From: Chelativorans intermedius
GTDB taxonomy: Bacteria; Pseudomonadota; Alphaproteobacteria; Rhizobiales; Rhizobiaceae
DNA: 64,000 nt
NCBI RefSeq assembly: GCF_025398255.1
Contig: NZ_JAODNW010000017.1
Span: forward strand, 1-64,000
Direction: 5' to 3'
Both the position numbers and the translations under genes were made by a program. Below, one piece after another: positions 14,526 to 26,106 of this stretch (within the stretch, counting starts at the first letter, position 1; each line of letters opens with the position of its first letter). Below the pieces are notes generated by a model. That model worked only from the letters and a program-made list of their open reading frames with translations, did no database searches and was not told the DNA's origin.

Positions 14526-15134
14526 ATGTTCGCAGTCATCAAAACCGGCGGCAAGCAGTATCGCGTTGCCGCCCAGGACGTCCTCAAGGTCGAGAAGATC
14601 GCGGGAGAGCCCGGCGAGATCGTCCAGTTCGACAGCGTGCTCGCCGTGGGCGAGGGCGACAACGTGACCATCGGCGTTCCCTTCGTCGAAGGCGCCAGCG
14701 TCGCCGCCGAAGTGGTCGAGCAGGGCCGCGGCCCCAAGGTCATCGCCTTCAAGAAGCGGCGGCGCAAGAACTCGCGGCGCCGGCGCGGCCATCGCCAGCT
14801 TCTGACCACCGTGCGCATCTCCGAAATCCTCGTGGGCGGCGCCAAACCCTCCAAGAAGGCAGCCAAGCCGGCGCCCAAGAGCGAACCCAAGGCCGACGCC
14901 GAAAAGCCGGCGCAGCCGCTGTTCACCGCGCCCGACGGGGCGGGCGACGACCTGACCAAGATCAAGGGCATCGGCCCGGTCGCCGCCGGTCAGCTGAAGG
15001 AGCAGGGAATCACCACCTTCGCGCAGATCGCCGCCCTTTCCGACGAGGACATCGCGCGCATCGACGCGGCCATGCCCTTCAGCGCCGATCAGATCAAGGA
15101 CTGGCGCGAGCAGGCCAGGGCGCTGGCGCAATAA
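14526..15134 (+). CDS. rplU: 50S ribosomal protein L21 with HhH extension
   Basis: The first 100 or so residues are standard L21 ([20 protein letters not shown], then [20 protein letters not shown] and [11 protein letters not shown]). A Lys/Pro/Ala-rich linker and a C-terminal helix-hairpin-helix-like domain ([20 protein letters not shown]) bring it to 202 aa, about twice the bacterial norm; such tails are seen in rhizobial L21. It is the first gene of the L21-L27 operon. The leader of about 280 bp lies against the right end of the inserted element. Confidence 0.97.
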   Translation: MFAVIKTGGKQYRVAAQDVLKVEKIAGEPGEIVQFDSVLAVGEGDNVTIGVPFVEGASVAAEVVEQGRGPKVIAFKKRRRKNSRRRRGHRQLLTTVRISEILVGGAKPSKKAAKPAPKSEPKADAEKPAQPLFTAPDGAGDDLTKIKGIGPVAAGQLKEQGITTFAQIAALSDEDIARIDAAMPFSADQIKDWREQARALAQ

Positions 15135-15229
15135 GGTCCGGGCATTGGCCCGAAGAAATGGATTTGCAAAAGAACGCCCGTGCGTTCATAAGAAAATGAA
15201 GCGTTCGGCGAACGCAAAGGAGTAGCACC

Positions 15230-15499
15230 ATGGCACACAAGAAGGCTGGCGGTTCCTCGCGCAACGGTCGCGATTCGGAGTCGAAACGCCTCGGCGTGAA
15301 GAAGTTCGGCGGCGAGAAGGTGCTCGCCGGCAACATCATCGTGCGCCAGCGCGGGACGAAGTGGCACCCCGGCGCCAATGTCGGCATGGGCAAGGATCAT
15401 ACGCTTTTTGCGCTTGCGACGGGTGCCGTGTCCTTCGCCAGGAAGGCCAACGGGCGAACCTACGTGTCCGTAGACCCGATTATGGACCCCGCGGAGTAG
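15230..15499 (+). CDS. rpmA: 50S ribosomal protein L27
   Basis: This 89-aa L27 begins [19 protein letters not shown] and contains the typical [19 protein letters not shown]. It sits near the peptidyl transferase centre. AAAGGAG lies upstream of the ATG. It follows rplU by 95 bp and is followed by a strong intrinsic terminator. Confidence 0.98.
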   Translation: MAHKKAGGSSRNGRDSESKRLGVKKFGGEKVLAGNIIVRQRGTKWHPGANVGMGKDHTLFALATGAVSFARKANGRTYVSVDPIMDPAE

Positions 15500-15571
15500 C
15501 CGGTTCCGCGACACCAAACACCGGCAACCCATCTTTGGGAGCCGGTGTCCGGTAAGGCCGGAAAAGGTTCA

Positions 15572-15600
15572 GGGGAGATGGGTTGCCATCTCCCCTTTAA
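15572..15600 (+). terminator. Intrinsic terminator after rpmA
   Basis: The perfect 10-bp stem GGGGAGATGG/CCATCTCCCC with a GTTG loop is followed by TTTAACTTT. It ends the rplU-rpmA transcript just before the acetyltransferase gene. Confidence 0.85.
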
Positions 15601-15620
15601 CTTTGTCCGGAGGAAGAAAA

Positions 15621-16208
15621 ATGGTTGCTGAAACCGAAGAGGTCGAAAGCGAAAGTCTGAGGATCGACTGTCCCGTCCTCGTCACGCAACGGCTTGTGCT
15701 GCGCCCGCCGCACGAGGACGACATTCCCGAGCTCGCGCAACTCGCCAACAACCGCCGCGTCGCCGAGATGCTGTCGCGCATGCCGCACCCCTACAGCGAG
15801 GCCGATGCGCGCGCCTTCGTTCTCGGCAGCCGCGCGCCAGGGCGCACCGGGTGCCACTATGCGGTGGCGCTGGCCGGCAGCGGCGCCTTCATCGGCTGTG
15901 CCGGGCTCGATGTCAGGCGCTACGGGCTGGAACTCGGATACTGGATCGGCGAGCCCTATTGGGGCCGCGGCTACGCCACGGAGGCAGCCCATGCGCTGGT
16001 CGACCTCGCCTTCCGCGCCACCGATGTGGACCGCCTCAACGTCTCCTGCCGCGTCATCAACGACGCCTCGCGCCGGGTCATTCACAAGTGCGGGTTCCAG
16101 TATGTCGGCCAGGCCATGATGGATTCGGTCATGACCGGCAAGGTGCCGGTGGAGCGCTACCAGCTCGACCGGCGAACCTGGGTGAGCCTGAGAAGCTGGG
16201 GCGGCTGA
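15621..16208 (+). CDS. GNAT acetyltransferase, RimJ/RimL-like
   Basis: This 195-aa protein carries TQRLVLRPPHEDDIPELAQL at the N-terminus and the acetyl-CoA-binding strand-loop (YWIGEPYWGRGYATEAAHAL) typical of RimJ/RimL N-acetyltransferases. A C-terminal segment CRVINDASRRVIHKCGFQY completes the fold. GGAGG precedes the ATG at 15621. The same gene occurs between rpmA and obgE in many rhizobia. The substrate is unknown. Confidence 0.85.
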   Translation: MVAETEEVESESLRIDCPVLVTQRLVLRPPHEDDIPELAQLANNRRVAEMLSRMPHPYSEADARAFVLGSRAPGRTGCHYAVALAGSGAFIGCAGLDVRRYGLELGYWIGEPYWGRGYATEAAHALVDLAFRATDVDRLNVSCRVINDASRRVIHKCGFQYVGQAMMDSVMTGKVPVERYQLDRRTWVSLRSWGG

Positions 16209-16254
16209 GAAGACAGGCCGCCCGTGGCGGCCCGTCTTGCGCCTCGCGCTTTGA

Positions 16255-17334
<1,080 letters not shown>

Positions 17335-17344
17335 GGCCCCTTCC

Positions 17345-18508
17345 ATGAACCGTCCCTCCCTCTTTACCTACCGACGCGTGACCGTGAAGATCGGCTCCGC
17401 CCTTCTGGTCGACCGGACATCGGGGCTGAAGCGGCAGTGGCTGGCGGCGCTGGTGGACGACATCGCCCGCCTTGCCGCAAGCGGCATCGAGGTGATGGTC
17501 GTCTCCTCCGGCGCCGTGGCCCTGGGGCGCACCGTTCTCGGGCTTTCCAGGCGGACCCTGAAGCTGGAGGAAAGCCAGGCCGCGGCCTCGGTGGGCCAGA
17601 TCGCACTGGCCGGCGCCTGGGCCGAAGCCTTCGCCCGGCACGGGCTTACCTCCGGCCAGGTGCTGGTCACGCTGGGCGATACGGAGGAGCGGCGGCGCTA
17701 TCTCAACGTGCGCGCCACCATCTCCGCCCTTCTCAAGATGAAGGCAATTCCCGTCATCAACGAGAACGACACGGTGGCCACCACCGAGATTCGCTACGGC
17801 GACAACGATCGTCTTGCGGCACGCGTCGCCACCATGATGGGCAGCGATCTGCTCATCCTGCTGTCCGATGTCGACGGCTTCTACACCGCCGCGCCCGAGC
17901 GCGATCCCGATGCGCGGTTCATACCCATCGTCGAGGCGATCACGCCGGAGATCATGGCGATGGGCGGCGAAGCGGCTTCGGAACTGTCCCGCGGCGGCAT
18001 GCGCACGAAGCTCGATGCCGGGCGCATCGCCACCGCCGCCGGCACCGCGATGCTGATTGCCTCCGGCAAGCCGATGAACCCGCTGAAAGCCATCGAGGAG
18101 GGTGCGCGGGCCACCCTCTTCAAGCCGAGCCGCACGCCGGTGCGGGCCTACAAGACGTGGATTGCCGGGCAGCTCGAGCCGGCCGGCACGATTCGTGTCG
18201 ATGCCGGGGCGCTGGCGGCGTTGCGGGCCGGCAAAAGTCTGTTGCCGGCGGGGGTCACGTCCGTTTCCGGTGCCTTCTCGCGTGGCGACACCGTGGCCAT
18301 CCTGGGCCCCGACGGGCGCGAGGCGGGGCGGGGGCTGGTTGCCTATGACGCCGCCGATGCCGTAAAGATCGCCGGGCTCAAGACCGGCGACATCGCCGGT
18401 GTGCTGGGCTACGAGGCGCGCGGCGCGATGGTGCATCGCGACGACCTGGTGCTCTCGCCGCCGGCGGGTGCAAGCGAGGTGGAGAAAGAGAATGCTGAAG
18501 GCAAATGA
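17345..18508 (+). CDS. proB: Glutamate 5-kinase
   Basis: ProB phosphorylates glutamate in the first step of proline synthesis. This 387-aa protein has the amino-acid kinase domain ([43 protein letters not shown]) and a C-terminal PUA domain (about 285-375), as in full-length bacterial ProB. It starts 10 bp after obgE and overlaps proA by 17 bp. Confidence 0.97.
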   Translation: MNRPSLFTYRRVTVKIGSALLVDRTSGLKRQWLAALVDDIARLAASGIEVMVVSSGAVALGRTVLGLSRRTLKLEESQAAASVGQIALAGAWAEAFARHGLTSGQVLVTLGDTEERRRYLNVRATISALLKMKAIPVINENDTVATTEIRYGDNDRLAARVATMMGSDLLILLSDVDGFYTAAPERDPDARFIPIVEAITPEIMAMGGEAASELSRGGMRTKLDAGRIATAAGTAMLIASGKPMNPLKAIEEGARATLFKPSRTPVRAYKTWIAGQLEPAGTIRVDAGALAALRAGKSLLPAGVTSVSGAFSRGDTVAILGPDGREAGRGLVAYDAADAVKIAGLKTGDIAGVLGYEARGAMVHRDDLVLSPPAGASEVEKENAEGK

Positions 18509-19778
18509 GCAGGCGAGGGCGGATGTCGCCCGGCTGATGGCCGAGCTGGGCGCGCGCGCGCGCGCCGCCGCCCGCCCGCTGGCCATCGCTTCGGCGGAAG
18601 CCAAGAATGCAGCGCTTGCCGCCATGGCCGATGCGCTGGTGGCGCGCGCCGACGAGATCCTCGCCGCCAATGAGGACGACATGCGCCGCGGCGCGCAGGC
18701 CGGCCTCTCGGCCGCGCTGATGGACCGGCTGAAGCTCGACCGCCAGCGCATCGAGGCCATGGCGGCGGGCGTGCGCGCCATTGCCGGGCTCGACGATCCG
18801 GTGGGCAGTGTCATCGCCGCGTGGGAGCGGCCCAACGGTCTGTCCATCGAGCGCGTGCGCACGCCGCTCGGCGTCATCGGCGTCATCTACGAAAGCCGCC
18901 CCAACGTGACGGCGGATGCCGGCGCGCTGTGCCTGAAGGCCGGCAACGCGGTCATCCTGCGCGGCGGTTCGGATTCGGCACGGTCCTCCGCCGCCATTCA
19001 TGCCTGCCTGACCGAGGGCCTCGCACGGGCCGGCCTGCCGCAGGACGCGATCCAGCGTGTGCCGGTCACCGACCGCGCCGCGGTGGGCGAGATGCTCAAG
19101 GGGCTCGATGGCAATCTCGACGTGATCGTGCCGCGCGGCGGGCGCGGCCTGGTGGAGCGCGTGCAGCGCGAGGCGCGGGTGCCCGTCTTCGCGCATCTGG
19201 AGGGCATCTGCCATCTGTATATCGACGCCTCCGCCATGCGCGACATGGCCGTTGCCGTTGCCCTCAATGCCAAGATGCGGCGCACCGGCATCTGCGGCGC
19301 GGCGGAGACGCTGCTCGTCGACCGGGCAGCCGCAGACACGCATCTTCTGCCGGTCCTCGAAGCGCTGGCGGCCGCCGGTTGCGAAATCCGAGGCGACGCA
19401 GCGGTCTGCGCGCGCTTTCCCGCCGCGCTTCCGGCCAGCGAGGAAGACTGGCGGACGGAATATCTCGATGCCATCATCTCGGTGAAGCTGGTGGACGGGG
19501 TGGACGAGGCCATCCGCCACATCGAGACCTATTCCTCCCACCACACCGAGGCCATCGTGGCCGAGGATCCGCGGGCGGTGGAGCGCTTTTTCAACGAGAT
19601 CGATTCGGCCATCCTGCTGCACAACGCCTCCACTCAGTTCGCCGATGGCGGCGAGTTCGGCATGGGCGCGGAGATCGGCATCGCGACGGGCAAGATGCAT
19701 GCACGCGGGCCGGTGGGCGTGGAGCAGCTCACCTCCTTCAAGTACCGCGTGCGCGGTTCCGGCCAGGTCCGGCCCTGA
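18492..19778 (+). CDS. proA: Gamma-glutamyl phosphate reductase
   Basis: ProA reduces gamma-glutamyl phosphate with NADPH to the semialdehyde, after ProB. This 428-aa protein shows the family signatures [27 protein letters not shown] and the catalytic cysteine in [17 protein letters not shown] use the ATG at 18492 ([12 protein letters not shown]), preceded by GGAG and overlapping the proB end, instead of the upstream open frame. Confidence 0.97.
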   Translation: MLKANEQARADVARLMAELGARARAAARPLAIASAEAKNAALAAMADALVARADEILAANEDDMRRGAQAGLSAALMDRLKLDRQRIEAMAAGVRAIAGLDDPVGSVIAAWERPNGLSIERVRTPLGVIGVIYESRPNVTADAGALCLKAGNAVILRGGSDSARSSAAIHACLTEGLARAGLPQDAIQRVPVTDRAAVGEMLKGLDGNLDVIVPRGGRGLVERVQREARVPVFAHLEGICHLYIDASAMRDMAVAVALNAKMRRTGICGAAETLLVDRAAADTHLLPVLEALAAAGCEIRGDAAVCARFPAALPASEEDWRTEYLDAIISVKLVDGVDEAIRHIETYSSHHTEAIVAEDPRAVERFFNEIDSAILLHNASTQFADGGEFGMGAEIGIATGKMHARGPVGVEQLTSFKYRVRGSGQVRP

Positions 19779-19824
19779 ACCCATGACGCGGCAAGGGGAG
19801 GAGGTTCCGGCACGCTGCCTGCGC

Positions 19825-20427
19825 ATGCCGCATGTGGAGCGGGGAATGGCCGTCGGCCTGTTCGGCGGTTCCTTCAACCCGCCCCATGCCGGCCATGTCC
19901 TGGTGGCCGAGACGGCGCTGCGGCGGCTTCGCCTGCATCAGCTCTGGTGGATCGTCACACCCGGCAACCCCCTGAAGGACAACAGCGGGCTGGCGCCACT
20001 GGCCACCCGCATCGCCTGGTCGGAAGCCTGCGCGGCCGATCCGCGCATCAAGGTGACGGCGTTCGAGGCGGCGCACCGCCTGCGCTATACGGCGGATACC
20101 ATCGGTCTCGTGTGCCGGCGCAATCCGGGCGTCGACTTCGTGTGGGTCATGGGGGCGGATTCGCTGCGCGATTTCCATCGCTGGGAACGCTGGCGCGACA
20201 TCGCGCGCAAGGTTCCCATCGCCGTGTTCGACCGGCCGGGCGCCACGCTTTCCTTCCTCTCCTCGGTGATGGCCAAGACTTTCGATGATGCCCGAATCGA
20301 CGAGAGCGATGCGCCGCGCCTGGCGCGATTGCGGCCGCCCGCATGGACATTCATCCACGGCCCCCGCTCCTCCCTCTCCTCCACCGCCCTGCGCGAGGCG
20401 GGCGTCGGCGGCCCCGATGGCCGCTGA
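19825..20427 (+). CDS. nadD: Nicotinate-nucleotide adenylyltransferase
   Basis: NadD adenylates nicotinate mononucleotide in NAD synthesis. The protein (about 200 aa) carries GLFGGSFNPPHAGHVLV with the nucleotidyl-transferase HxGH-type motif, WWIVTPGNPLK, and VWVMGADSLRDFHRWERW. The C-terminal SSTALRE motif is the usual ISST-type site. The start is uncertain: ATGs at 19783, 19825 and 19846 are in frame, and rhizobial homologues often start MPHVE, favouring 19825. It lies just after proA and before rsfS, a conserved order. Confidence 0.95.
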   Translation: MPHVERGMAVGLFGGSFNPPHAGHVLVAETALRRLRLHQLWWIVTPGNPLKDNSGLAPLATRIAWSEACAADPRIKVTAFEAAHRLRYTADTIGLVCRRNPGVDFVWVMGADSLRDFHRWERWRDIARKVPIAVFDRPGATLSFLSSVMAKTFDDARIDESDAPRLARLRPPAWTFIHGPRSSLSSTALREAGVGGPDGR

Positions 20428-20574
20428 AGCGGCGGCGGGCGGCAATCCTGTCTTGAAACTGACAAGCTTGTCTGCCTATCTATTGGGTATCGTGCGGCAG
20501 GTGCCGCGCGGTACGGTTGTTCTTGCTGGAAGGGAAAGACACTGAGAACAGCACTACAGAAGAAGGCAGACATC

Positions 20575-20949
20575 ATGCCTTCGCCGGCCGGGGCGGCTGA
20601 GAGCAGCGTGTCCCGCGCCGTAAGCGCAGCGCTGAAGAGTCTGGAAGACTCGAAGGCCGAGAACATCGTCTCCATCGACATTCAGGGCAAGTCTCCGCTG
20701 GCGGATTACATGATCGTCGCCTCCGGCCGGTCACACCGCCATGTGGCGGCTGTCGCCGAACACCTCATCCGCGCGCTCAAGGATGCCGGCCTCGGCACCG
20801 CACGGGTGGAGGGGCTTGCCGGCGCCGACTGGGTGTTGATCGATTCGGGCGACATCATCGTTCACGTGTTCCGCCCGGAGGTTCGGGAGTTCTACAACAT
20901 CGAGAAGATGTGGCAGGCACCGGACCTCGATGGAGAGACGGTGCACTAG
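20575..20949 (+). CDS. rsfS: Ribosomal silencing factor RsfS
   Basis: RsfS binds L14 and blocks subunit joining under starvation. This 124-aa protein carries DIQGKSPLADYMIVASGRS, HVAAVAEHLI and the ending VIVHVF-like segment DIIVHVFRPEVREFYNIEKMW. Length and neighbours (nadD before, rlmH after) are standard. Confidence 0.96.
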   Translation: MPSPAGAAESSVSRAVSAALKSLEDSKAENIVSIDIQGKSPLADYMIVASGRSHRHVAAVAEHLIRALKDAGLGTARVEGLAGADWVLIDSGDIIVHVFRPEVREFYNIEKMWQAPDLDGETVH

Positions 20950-21114
20950 CGGCCCGACCGGGCGCGCGCCCCGCAGCTTCTGCCGGGGCGTGCCGGACCG
21001 GAGGCCAGCGGCCTGAAGGCATGAAACTTGCCGGACCCTGCGCCGGAAGGCCGGGTTCTGGCGTGTCTGTCCTTGCTCAAGCGCTTGTCGCGCCCGGACA
21101 GGGAGGATTTCCCG

Positions 21115-21594
21115 ATACGTATTGCCGTGCATGCCGTGGGCCGCATGAAGGCCGGCGCCGAGAAGGAACTTGCGGAGCGCTACTTCCAGCGGCTGGCAAA
21201 GGCCGGTCCGGCCGTGGGGCTGGAGTTCGCCGGCGTGGGCGAGGCGTCCGAAAGCCGGGCACGCACGGCGGCCGAGCGCCGGCGGGAGGAGGGGCAGCGT
21301 CTGCTGGAGGCGGCAGCCGGCGCCTCGCTGATCCTGCTCGACGAGCGCGGCAGAAATCTGTCCTCGCGCCAGATTGCCGACAGGCTCGCCACGCTGCGCG
21401 ATGGTGGAGAGCGGCGTCTTGTCGTCGCCATTGGCGGGCCCGACGGCCACGACGAGGCCCTGCGCAGGCAGGCCGCTCTCTGCCTCTCCTTCGGCGCCCA
21501 GACCTGGCCGCATCAGCTGGTCCGCGTCATGCTGGCTGAACAGCTCTATCGTGTCGTGACCATCCTCTCCGGCCACCCCTATCACCGCGAATGA
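21115..21594 (+). CDS. rlmH: 23S rRNA pseudouridine-1915 N3-methyltransferase
   Basis: RlmH methylates pseudouridine 1915 of 23S rRNA with SAM. The SPOUT-fold C-terminal part is clear (LDERGRNLSSRQIADRL, VVAIGGPDGHDEAL, TWPHQLVRVMLAEQLYRV, SGHPYHRE). The start is odd: family proteins begin M-R/K-I, and here that Met position is ATA at 21115, with GGGAGG 8 nt upstream at ideal spacing. The next in-frame codons ATT (21121) and GTG (21127) are poorly placed; upstream TTG codons would add a non-conserved leader. Confidence 0.93.
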   Translation: MRIAVHAVGRMKAGAEKELAERYFQRLAKAGPAVGLEFAGVGEASESRARTAAERRREEGQRLLEAAAGASLILLDERGRNLSSRQIADRLATLRDGGERRLVVAIGGPDGHDEALRRQAALCLSFGAQTWPHQLVRVMLAEQLYRVVTILSGHPYHRE

Positions 21595-21708
21595 GGCGGC
21601 GCGGGGCGCGGGCCGCCGCAACGGTTGCCCGCCAGCCGCGCTATGGTTGATGCTTCCTTAACGAACTTTGCCCTATGATGGAGGCGACACTTTTCCTGCG
21701 ACGGTGAG

Positions 21709-22986
21709 ATGAAGGCGAGAGGGATCAGCCATGCCGGACGGGGCGCGCGCTTGCTGGCGGCCGGGCTTCTGGTCGCCGGCCTTTTCCTGCCGGGAATGGC
21801 GGGCGCGCAGGGGCTCGACGGGCTGGAGCTGCGCCACAACGAGAACGTGGAGGAATATCGCCGCCTGTCGCAGCAGCTCGTGGTGTCCGAAAGGCGTCAG
21901 CAGGAGCTGACCGCCGAGATCGCGGCAATCCGCGACGACAGCGCGGCGCTGACCGCGGCGCTGATCCAGACGGTCAAGACCCAGCGCAAGCTCGCCGAGG
22001 ACATCGAGGACATCGAGGCGCGTCTGGCCGCGCTTACCCGGCGGCGCGACGAGCTGCGGCACTCCCTCGACCGCCGCCGCGGCACGCTGGCGGAGGTGCT
22101 TGGCGCGCTGCAGCGCATGGGGCTCAACCCCCCGCCGGCCATCCTTGTGGAGCCGGAGGACGCGCTGTCATCCGTGCGTAGCGCCATTCTGCTGGGGGCC
22201 GTGGTGCCGGAAATGCGCGCCGAGACGGAGATGCTCGTCACCGATCTGCGCGAGCTGACGCGCATCATGACCTCCATCGGCGGCGAGCAGGAACGCCTTC
22301 ACGAAAAAATGACCGCGCAGGCGGAAGAGCAGGAGCGCCTGACCCTGCTGCTCAAGGAGAAGCAGCGCCTGCAGGCCGAGGCGGAGAAGCGCATGGCGCA
22401 GGAGCGCGCGCGCGCCGAGGAGATGGCGGCCCGGGCACAGAGCCTGCAGGAGCTCATTGCCACGCTGGAAAAGGAGATCGAGACCCTGCGCGAGGCCATG
22501 GCCGAGGCGGGACCGGGCGAGCTTTCCGAGGCCCTGCCCTTCGCCGAACGCAAGGGCCTGGTTCCGCTTCCCGTTTCGGGCCGCCTCGCCCGCCGTTTCG
22601 GCGAGGAGGACGGCATGGGAGGCACTCTTAAGGGCGACATCCTAAGAACACAATCGGGCGCGATCGTCACCGCGCCAGCGGACGGGACGGTTCTCTATGC
22701 TGGACCGTTCCGCTCCTACGGGCAGCTCTTGATACTCAATCCCGGCGACGGGTATCATATCGTCCTTGCCGGGATGGACCGGCTCAACGTCTCGTTGGGC
22801 CAGCCGGTGCTGGCGGGAGAGCCGGTGGGCATGATGGGTGAGGCGCGGCTGGCAAGTATCCAGGCTTCGACGGTGGGCAACACGACGCCGGAGCTTTATA
22901 TTGAGTTCAGGAAGGACGGGAAACCGATCGATCCGAAGCCCTGGTGGGCGCGAGAGCTATCTGGAAGGACGGGAAATGATACGTAA
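21709..22986 (+). CDS. envC: EnvC-like murein hydrolase activator (LytM domain)
   Basis: This 425-aa periplasmic protein has a signal peptide (LLAAGLLVAGLFLPGMAGAQ), two long coiled coils (about 45-130 and 190-275) and a C-terminal LytM/peptidase M23 domain. The domain reads GDILRTQSGAIVTAPADGTV, YAGPFRSYGQLLILNPGDGYH and ELYIEFRKDGKPIDPKPW. The residues expected for zinc binding in active M23 enzymes are partly replaced, as in E. coli EnvC, which activates amidases and does not cut peptidoglycan. It overlaps ctpA by 11 bp; the pair is conserved in alphaproteobacteria. Confidence 0.9.
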   Translation: MKARGISHAGRGARLLAAGLLVAGLFLPGMAGAQGLDGLELRHNENVEEYRRLSQQLVVSERRQQELTAEIAAIRDDSAALTAALIQTVKTQRKLAEDIEDIEARLAALTRRRDELRHSLDRRRGTLAEVLGALQRMGLNPPPAILVEPEDALSSVRSAILLGAVVPEMRAETEMLVTDLRELTRIMTSIGGEQERLHEKMTAQAEEQERLTLLLKEKQRLQAEAEKRMAQERARAEEMAARAQSLQELIATLEKEIETLREAMAEAGPGELSEALPFAERKGLVPLPVSGRLARRFGEEDGMGGTLKGDILRTQSGAIVTAPADGTVLYAGPFRSYGQLLILNPGDGYHIVLAGMDRLNVSLGQPVLAGEPVGMMGEARLASIQASTVGNTTPELYIEFRKDGKPIDPKPWWARELSGRTGNDT

Positions 22987-24304
22987 ATTGTCGCTGCTGC
23001 TTGCCGGAGCATTGATCGGCGCCTCGACCGTAAGCCTCGTCTACGGCAATGCGGGCTCGGCGGCCAACGCGGCAGGGACGGAGACCTACCGGCAGCTCGC
23101 CATCTTCGGCGACATCTTCGAGCGCGTGCGCGCGCAGTATGTGACGCCGCCGGACGAAAAAGAGCTGGTGGAAAGCGCCATCAACGGCATGCTTTCCTCG
23201 CTCGATCCGCATTCCTCCTACCTCAATCCGGAAGCCGCGCAGGATATGCGCGTCCAGACGAAAGGCGAGTTCGGCGGCCTCGGCATCGAGGTGACGATGG
23301 AGAACGAGCTCGTCAAGGTGGTCGCGCCCATCGAGGACACGCCGGCCGCCCGCGCCGGTGTGCTGGCCGGCGACCTGATCGAGAAGATCGACGGCGCGCC
23401 GGTGCGCGGCATGACGTTGAGCGATGCGGTGGACAAGATGCGTGGTCCCGTCGACACGCCGATCGAGCTCACGATCCTGCGCGAGGGCCAGCCCAAGCCG
23501 CTCACCATCACCATCGTGCGCGACATCATCAAGGTGAAGGCGGTCAAGTACCGTGTGGAGGAGGATGTCGGCTATCTGAAGATCACCTCGTTCACCGAGA
23601 AGACGACCGACGATCTGCGCGAGGCCATCGAGGCGATCCAGGCCGAGGTGCCGGAGGATGAGCTCAAGGGCTATGTGCTCGATCTGCGGCTCAATCCCGG
23701 CGGCCTGCTCGATCAGGCGGTCAATGTTTCCGACATCTTCCTGGATCGCGGCGAAATCGTCTCCACCCGCGGGCGCGAGCCCGGCGACATCGCGCGCTTC
23801 TCCGCGCGTGCCGGCGACCTTGCGGACGGCAAGCCGCTGATCGTCCTCATCAATGGCGGCTCGGCAAGCGCATCGGAGATCGTTGCCGGCGCGCTTCAGG
23901 ACCACCGCCGCGCCACGCTTCTGGGCACCCGCTCCTTCGGGAAGGGGTCGGTGCAGACCATCATTCCGCTGGGCGAGAACGGTGCCCTGCGGCTGACCAC
24001 GGCGCTTTACTACACGCCGTCCGGCCAGTCGATCCAGGGCAAGGGGATCACCCCCGACATCCGCGTCGAACAGCCGCTTCCCGAAGAGCTTCAGGGTCTC
24101 GACGTGACGCGCGGCGAATCGGAGCTGCCGGGCCATATTCGCGGCTCCGAGGAGAGCGAGGAAGGCTCCGGCTCCATCGCCTATGTGCCACCGGATCCGG
24201 CGGACGACCTGCAGCTTGCCCACGCGCTGGATCTCCTGCGTGGCGTGAAGACCGATCCCGCCTTCCCGCCCAATCCGGACAAGGCGGTGATGAACAACCA
24301 GTAG
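22976..24304 (+). CDS. ctpA: C-terminal processing peptidase, S41 family
   Basis: This 442-aa periplasmic serine protease starts with a signal peptide (LSLLLAGALIGASTVSLVYG) and has an internal PDZ domain (GLGIEVTMENELVKVVAPI, about 95-175). The S41 catalytic core carries VLDLRLNPGGLLDQAV, GGSASASEIVAGAL (nucleophile Ser) and GTRSFGKGSVQTI (Lys). The start ATG at 22976 lies within the end of envC. Confidence 0.95.
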   Translation: MIRKLSLLLAGALIGASTVSLVYGNAGSAANAAGTETYRQLAIFGDIFERVRAQYVTPPDEKELVESAINGMLSSLDPHSSYLNPEAAQDMRVQTKGEFGGLGIEVTMENELVKVVAPIEDTPAARAGVLAGDLIEKIDGAPVRGMTLSDAVDKMRGPVDTPIELTILREGQPKPLTITIVRDIIKVKAVKYRVEEDVGYLKITSFTEKTTDDLREAIEAIQAEVPEDELKGYVLDLRLNPGGLLDQAVNVSDIFLDRGEIVSTRGREPGDIARFSARAGDLADGKPLIVLINGGSASASEIVAGALQDHRRATLLGTRSFGKGSVQTIIPLGENGALRLTTALYYTPSGQSIQGKGITPDIRVEQPLPEELQGLDVTRGESELPGHIRGSEESEEGSGSIAYVPPDPADDLQLAHALDLLRGVKTDPAFPPNPDKAVMNNQ

Positions 24305-24373
24305 GACAGCCGGCGCCCCGCTTCGGGGCGCCGCGCTCGGCCGCGGCGGGGTCTGGGGGAGACGCGGGAGCGC

Positions 24374-25540
24374 ATGGAACCTGTTGGCAACGGCATCGAC
24401 CAGCCGCTTGGGCAGGAAAAGGCCAGGACACATCCATTGCGCCGCCGGCTGCTGCCGCCCGGGCGGCTGGCCCTTCTGGTTCTTTCGCTGGCCGTGTTTG
24501 GCGGTTCCGGCGCCATCGCGCTGCGCGAGCGGCCGTTCCGCGATCCGCCGCCACCGGCGCTTTCCGAGCCGCAGGTCGCCGGGGCCGTGGAGGCGCACAC
24601 ACCTCGGGAGCCGGCGGAGAACAAGCCTGCAAGCGGTGCGCCCGGTGCGGCCATCATCCGCGTCGATCCGCAAGCTCCGCCCCCGGGGGGAAACGTCGTC
24701 ATCGTCCGCGATCCCTCGGCGCTCGGTCAGAACCCGCGGCTTGCCCATCTTCCCGATCCCGCCCTGGTCGAGCAGTCGGATGTCGGCCCCTTGCCGGTGC
24801 GCGACGCGGCGGGCCGGCGGCCTTTCGACGTCTATGCGCGCGGCTGGTCGGGCGCGCGGGGTGCGCGCATCGCACTGCTGATCGGCGGCCTCGGCATCTC
24901 GCAGACCGGCACGCAGGAGGCGATCAGCAAGCTGCCCTCGGAGATCACCCTGGCCTTTGCGCCGCTTGGCAACAGCCTCGCGCGCTGGATGCGCACCGCG
25001 CGCCAGGAGGGCCATGAGGTGATGCTGCAGGTGCCCATGGAGCCGTTCGGCACGCCGAGCGGCAGCACGGGCAAGCACATGCTGCGCGTCGCTGCCGCTG
25101 AGGAGGAAAACCTGCAGAAGCTGCGCTGGATGCTGGCGCGCATCACCAACTATACCGGCATCGTCAACTACACCGGCGCGCGTTTTACCGCCGACCGGCA
25201 GGCGATGGATGTGCTGATGGGAGAGCTTGGCCGGCGCGGGCTTGGCTATCTCGATGACGGCACCTCCGCGCGCAGCGTGGCGCAGGAGGCCGCACTTGCA
25301 AGCGGCGTTCCCTTCGCGGCGGGCGATGCCGTGATCGATGCCGAGGGCGGCCGCGGCGCCATCCTGGAAAGGCTCGACGAGCTGGAGCGCATCGCGCGGG
25401 TGCGCGGCTTCGCCGTGGGCACCGGCTCCGCACTCACCTTGACGGTGGATACCGTGGCGGCGTGGGCGCAGGAGGTCACGAAACGCGGTATAGAGCTGGT
25501 CCCGGTGTCGGCGGTGGCATTCGACCCCGAGCGCAACTGA
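24374..25540 (+). CDS. Divergent polysaccharide deacetylase (YibQ-like)
   Basis: This 388-aa protein has one membrane anchor near residues 30-55 ([19 protein letters not shown]), a Pro-rich linker and a C-terminal divergent polysaccharide deacetylase domain ([66 protein letters not shown]). The domain usually follows envC and ctpA and faces the periplasm. Its substrate is not known; some metal ligands of true deacetylases are not obvious. Confidence 0.85.
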   Translation: MEPVGNGIDQPLGQEKARTHPLRRRLLPPGRLALLVLSLAVFGGSGAIALRERPFRDPPPPALSEPQVAGAVEAHTPREPAENKPASGAPGAAIIRVDPQAPPPGGNVVIVRDPSALGQNPRLAHLPDPALVEQSDVGPLPVRDAAGRRPFDVYARGWSGARGARIALLIGGLGISQTGTQEAISKLPSEITLAFAPLGNSLARWMRTARQEGHEVMLQVPMEPFGTPSGSTGKHMLRVAAAEEENLQKLRWMLARITNYTGIVNYTGARFTADRQAMDVLMGELGRRGLGYLDDGTSARSVAQEAALASGVPFAAGDAVIDAEGGRGAILERLDELERIARVRGFAVGTGSALTLTVDTVAAWAQEVTKRGIELVPVSAVAFDPERN

Positions 25541-25550
25541 GGGGGAGGCG

Positions 25551-26057
25551 ATGACGAAGGCGCATGATCTGCCCTACCGACCCTGCGTGGGCATGATGGT
25601 GCTCAACGCGGCAGGCGAGGTGTGGGCCGGTCGTCGCAAGGTCAGGCCCGCAGACGAGCTCGATGGCGCCGCCATGCTGTGGCAGCTTCCCCAGGGCGGC
25701 ATCGACGAGGGGGAGGAGCCGCTCGCAGCGGCCCGCCGCGAGCTCTACGAGGAAACAGGCATCCGCAGCGTCTCTCTCCTTGCCGAGGCACCGGGTTGGA
25801 TCACCTATGACCTGCCGGAGCACCTGGTGGGCGTTGCGCTGAAGGGGCGCTTTCGCGGGCAGAAGCAGAAGTGGTTTGCCTTCCGCTTCGAGGGCGACGA
25901 GAGCGAGATCGCCATCGACCCGCCGCCGGGCGGCCACGCGGCGGAGTTCGACGCCTGGGCATGGAAGCCCATGGAGGCGCTGCCCGGGCTCATCGTGCCG
26001 TTCAAGCGCCGCGCCTATGAGCAGGTGGTGGCCGCCTTCCGCCATCTCGCCCCATAG
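25551..26057 (+). CDS. rppH: RNA pyrophosphohydrolase
   Basis: RppH removes pyrophosphate from mRNA 5' ends, starting RNase E-dependent decay. This 168-aa protein shows [22 protein letters not shown] and a complete Nudix box ([22 protein letters not shown]), then [10 protein letters not shown] and [12 protein letters not shown], typical of the RppH group. It starts 10 bp after the deacetylase gene. Confidence 0.95.
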   Translation: MTKAHDLPYRPCVGMMVLNAAGEVWAGRRKVRPADELDGAAMLWQLPQGGIDEGEEPLAAARRELYEETGIRSVSLLAEAPGWITYDLPEHLVGVALKGRFRGQKQKWFAFRFEGDESEIAIDPPPGGHAAEFDAWAWKPMEALPGLIVPFKRRAYEQVVAAFRHLAP

Positions 26058-26106
26058 GCCCCCCCAGCCGGGGCCGGTGCACAAGCGGCGGAAAGCCGCC
26101 TCCCGC

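Noticed and set aside
22907-25078. A 723-codon minus-strand ORF opposite ctpA and the deacetylase
   Set aside because: Antisense shadow of recognised genes with no domain of its own.
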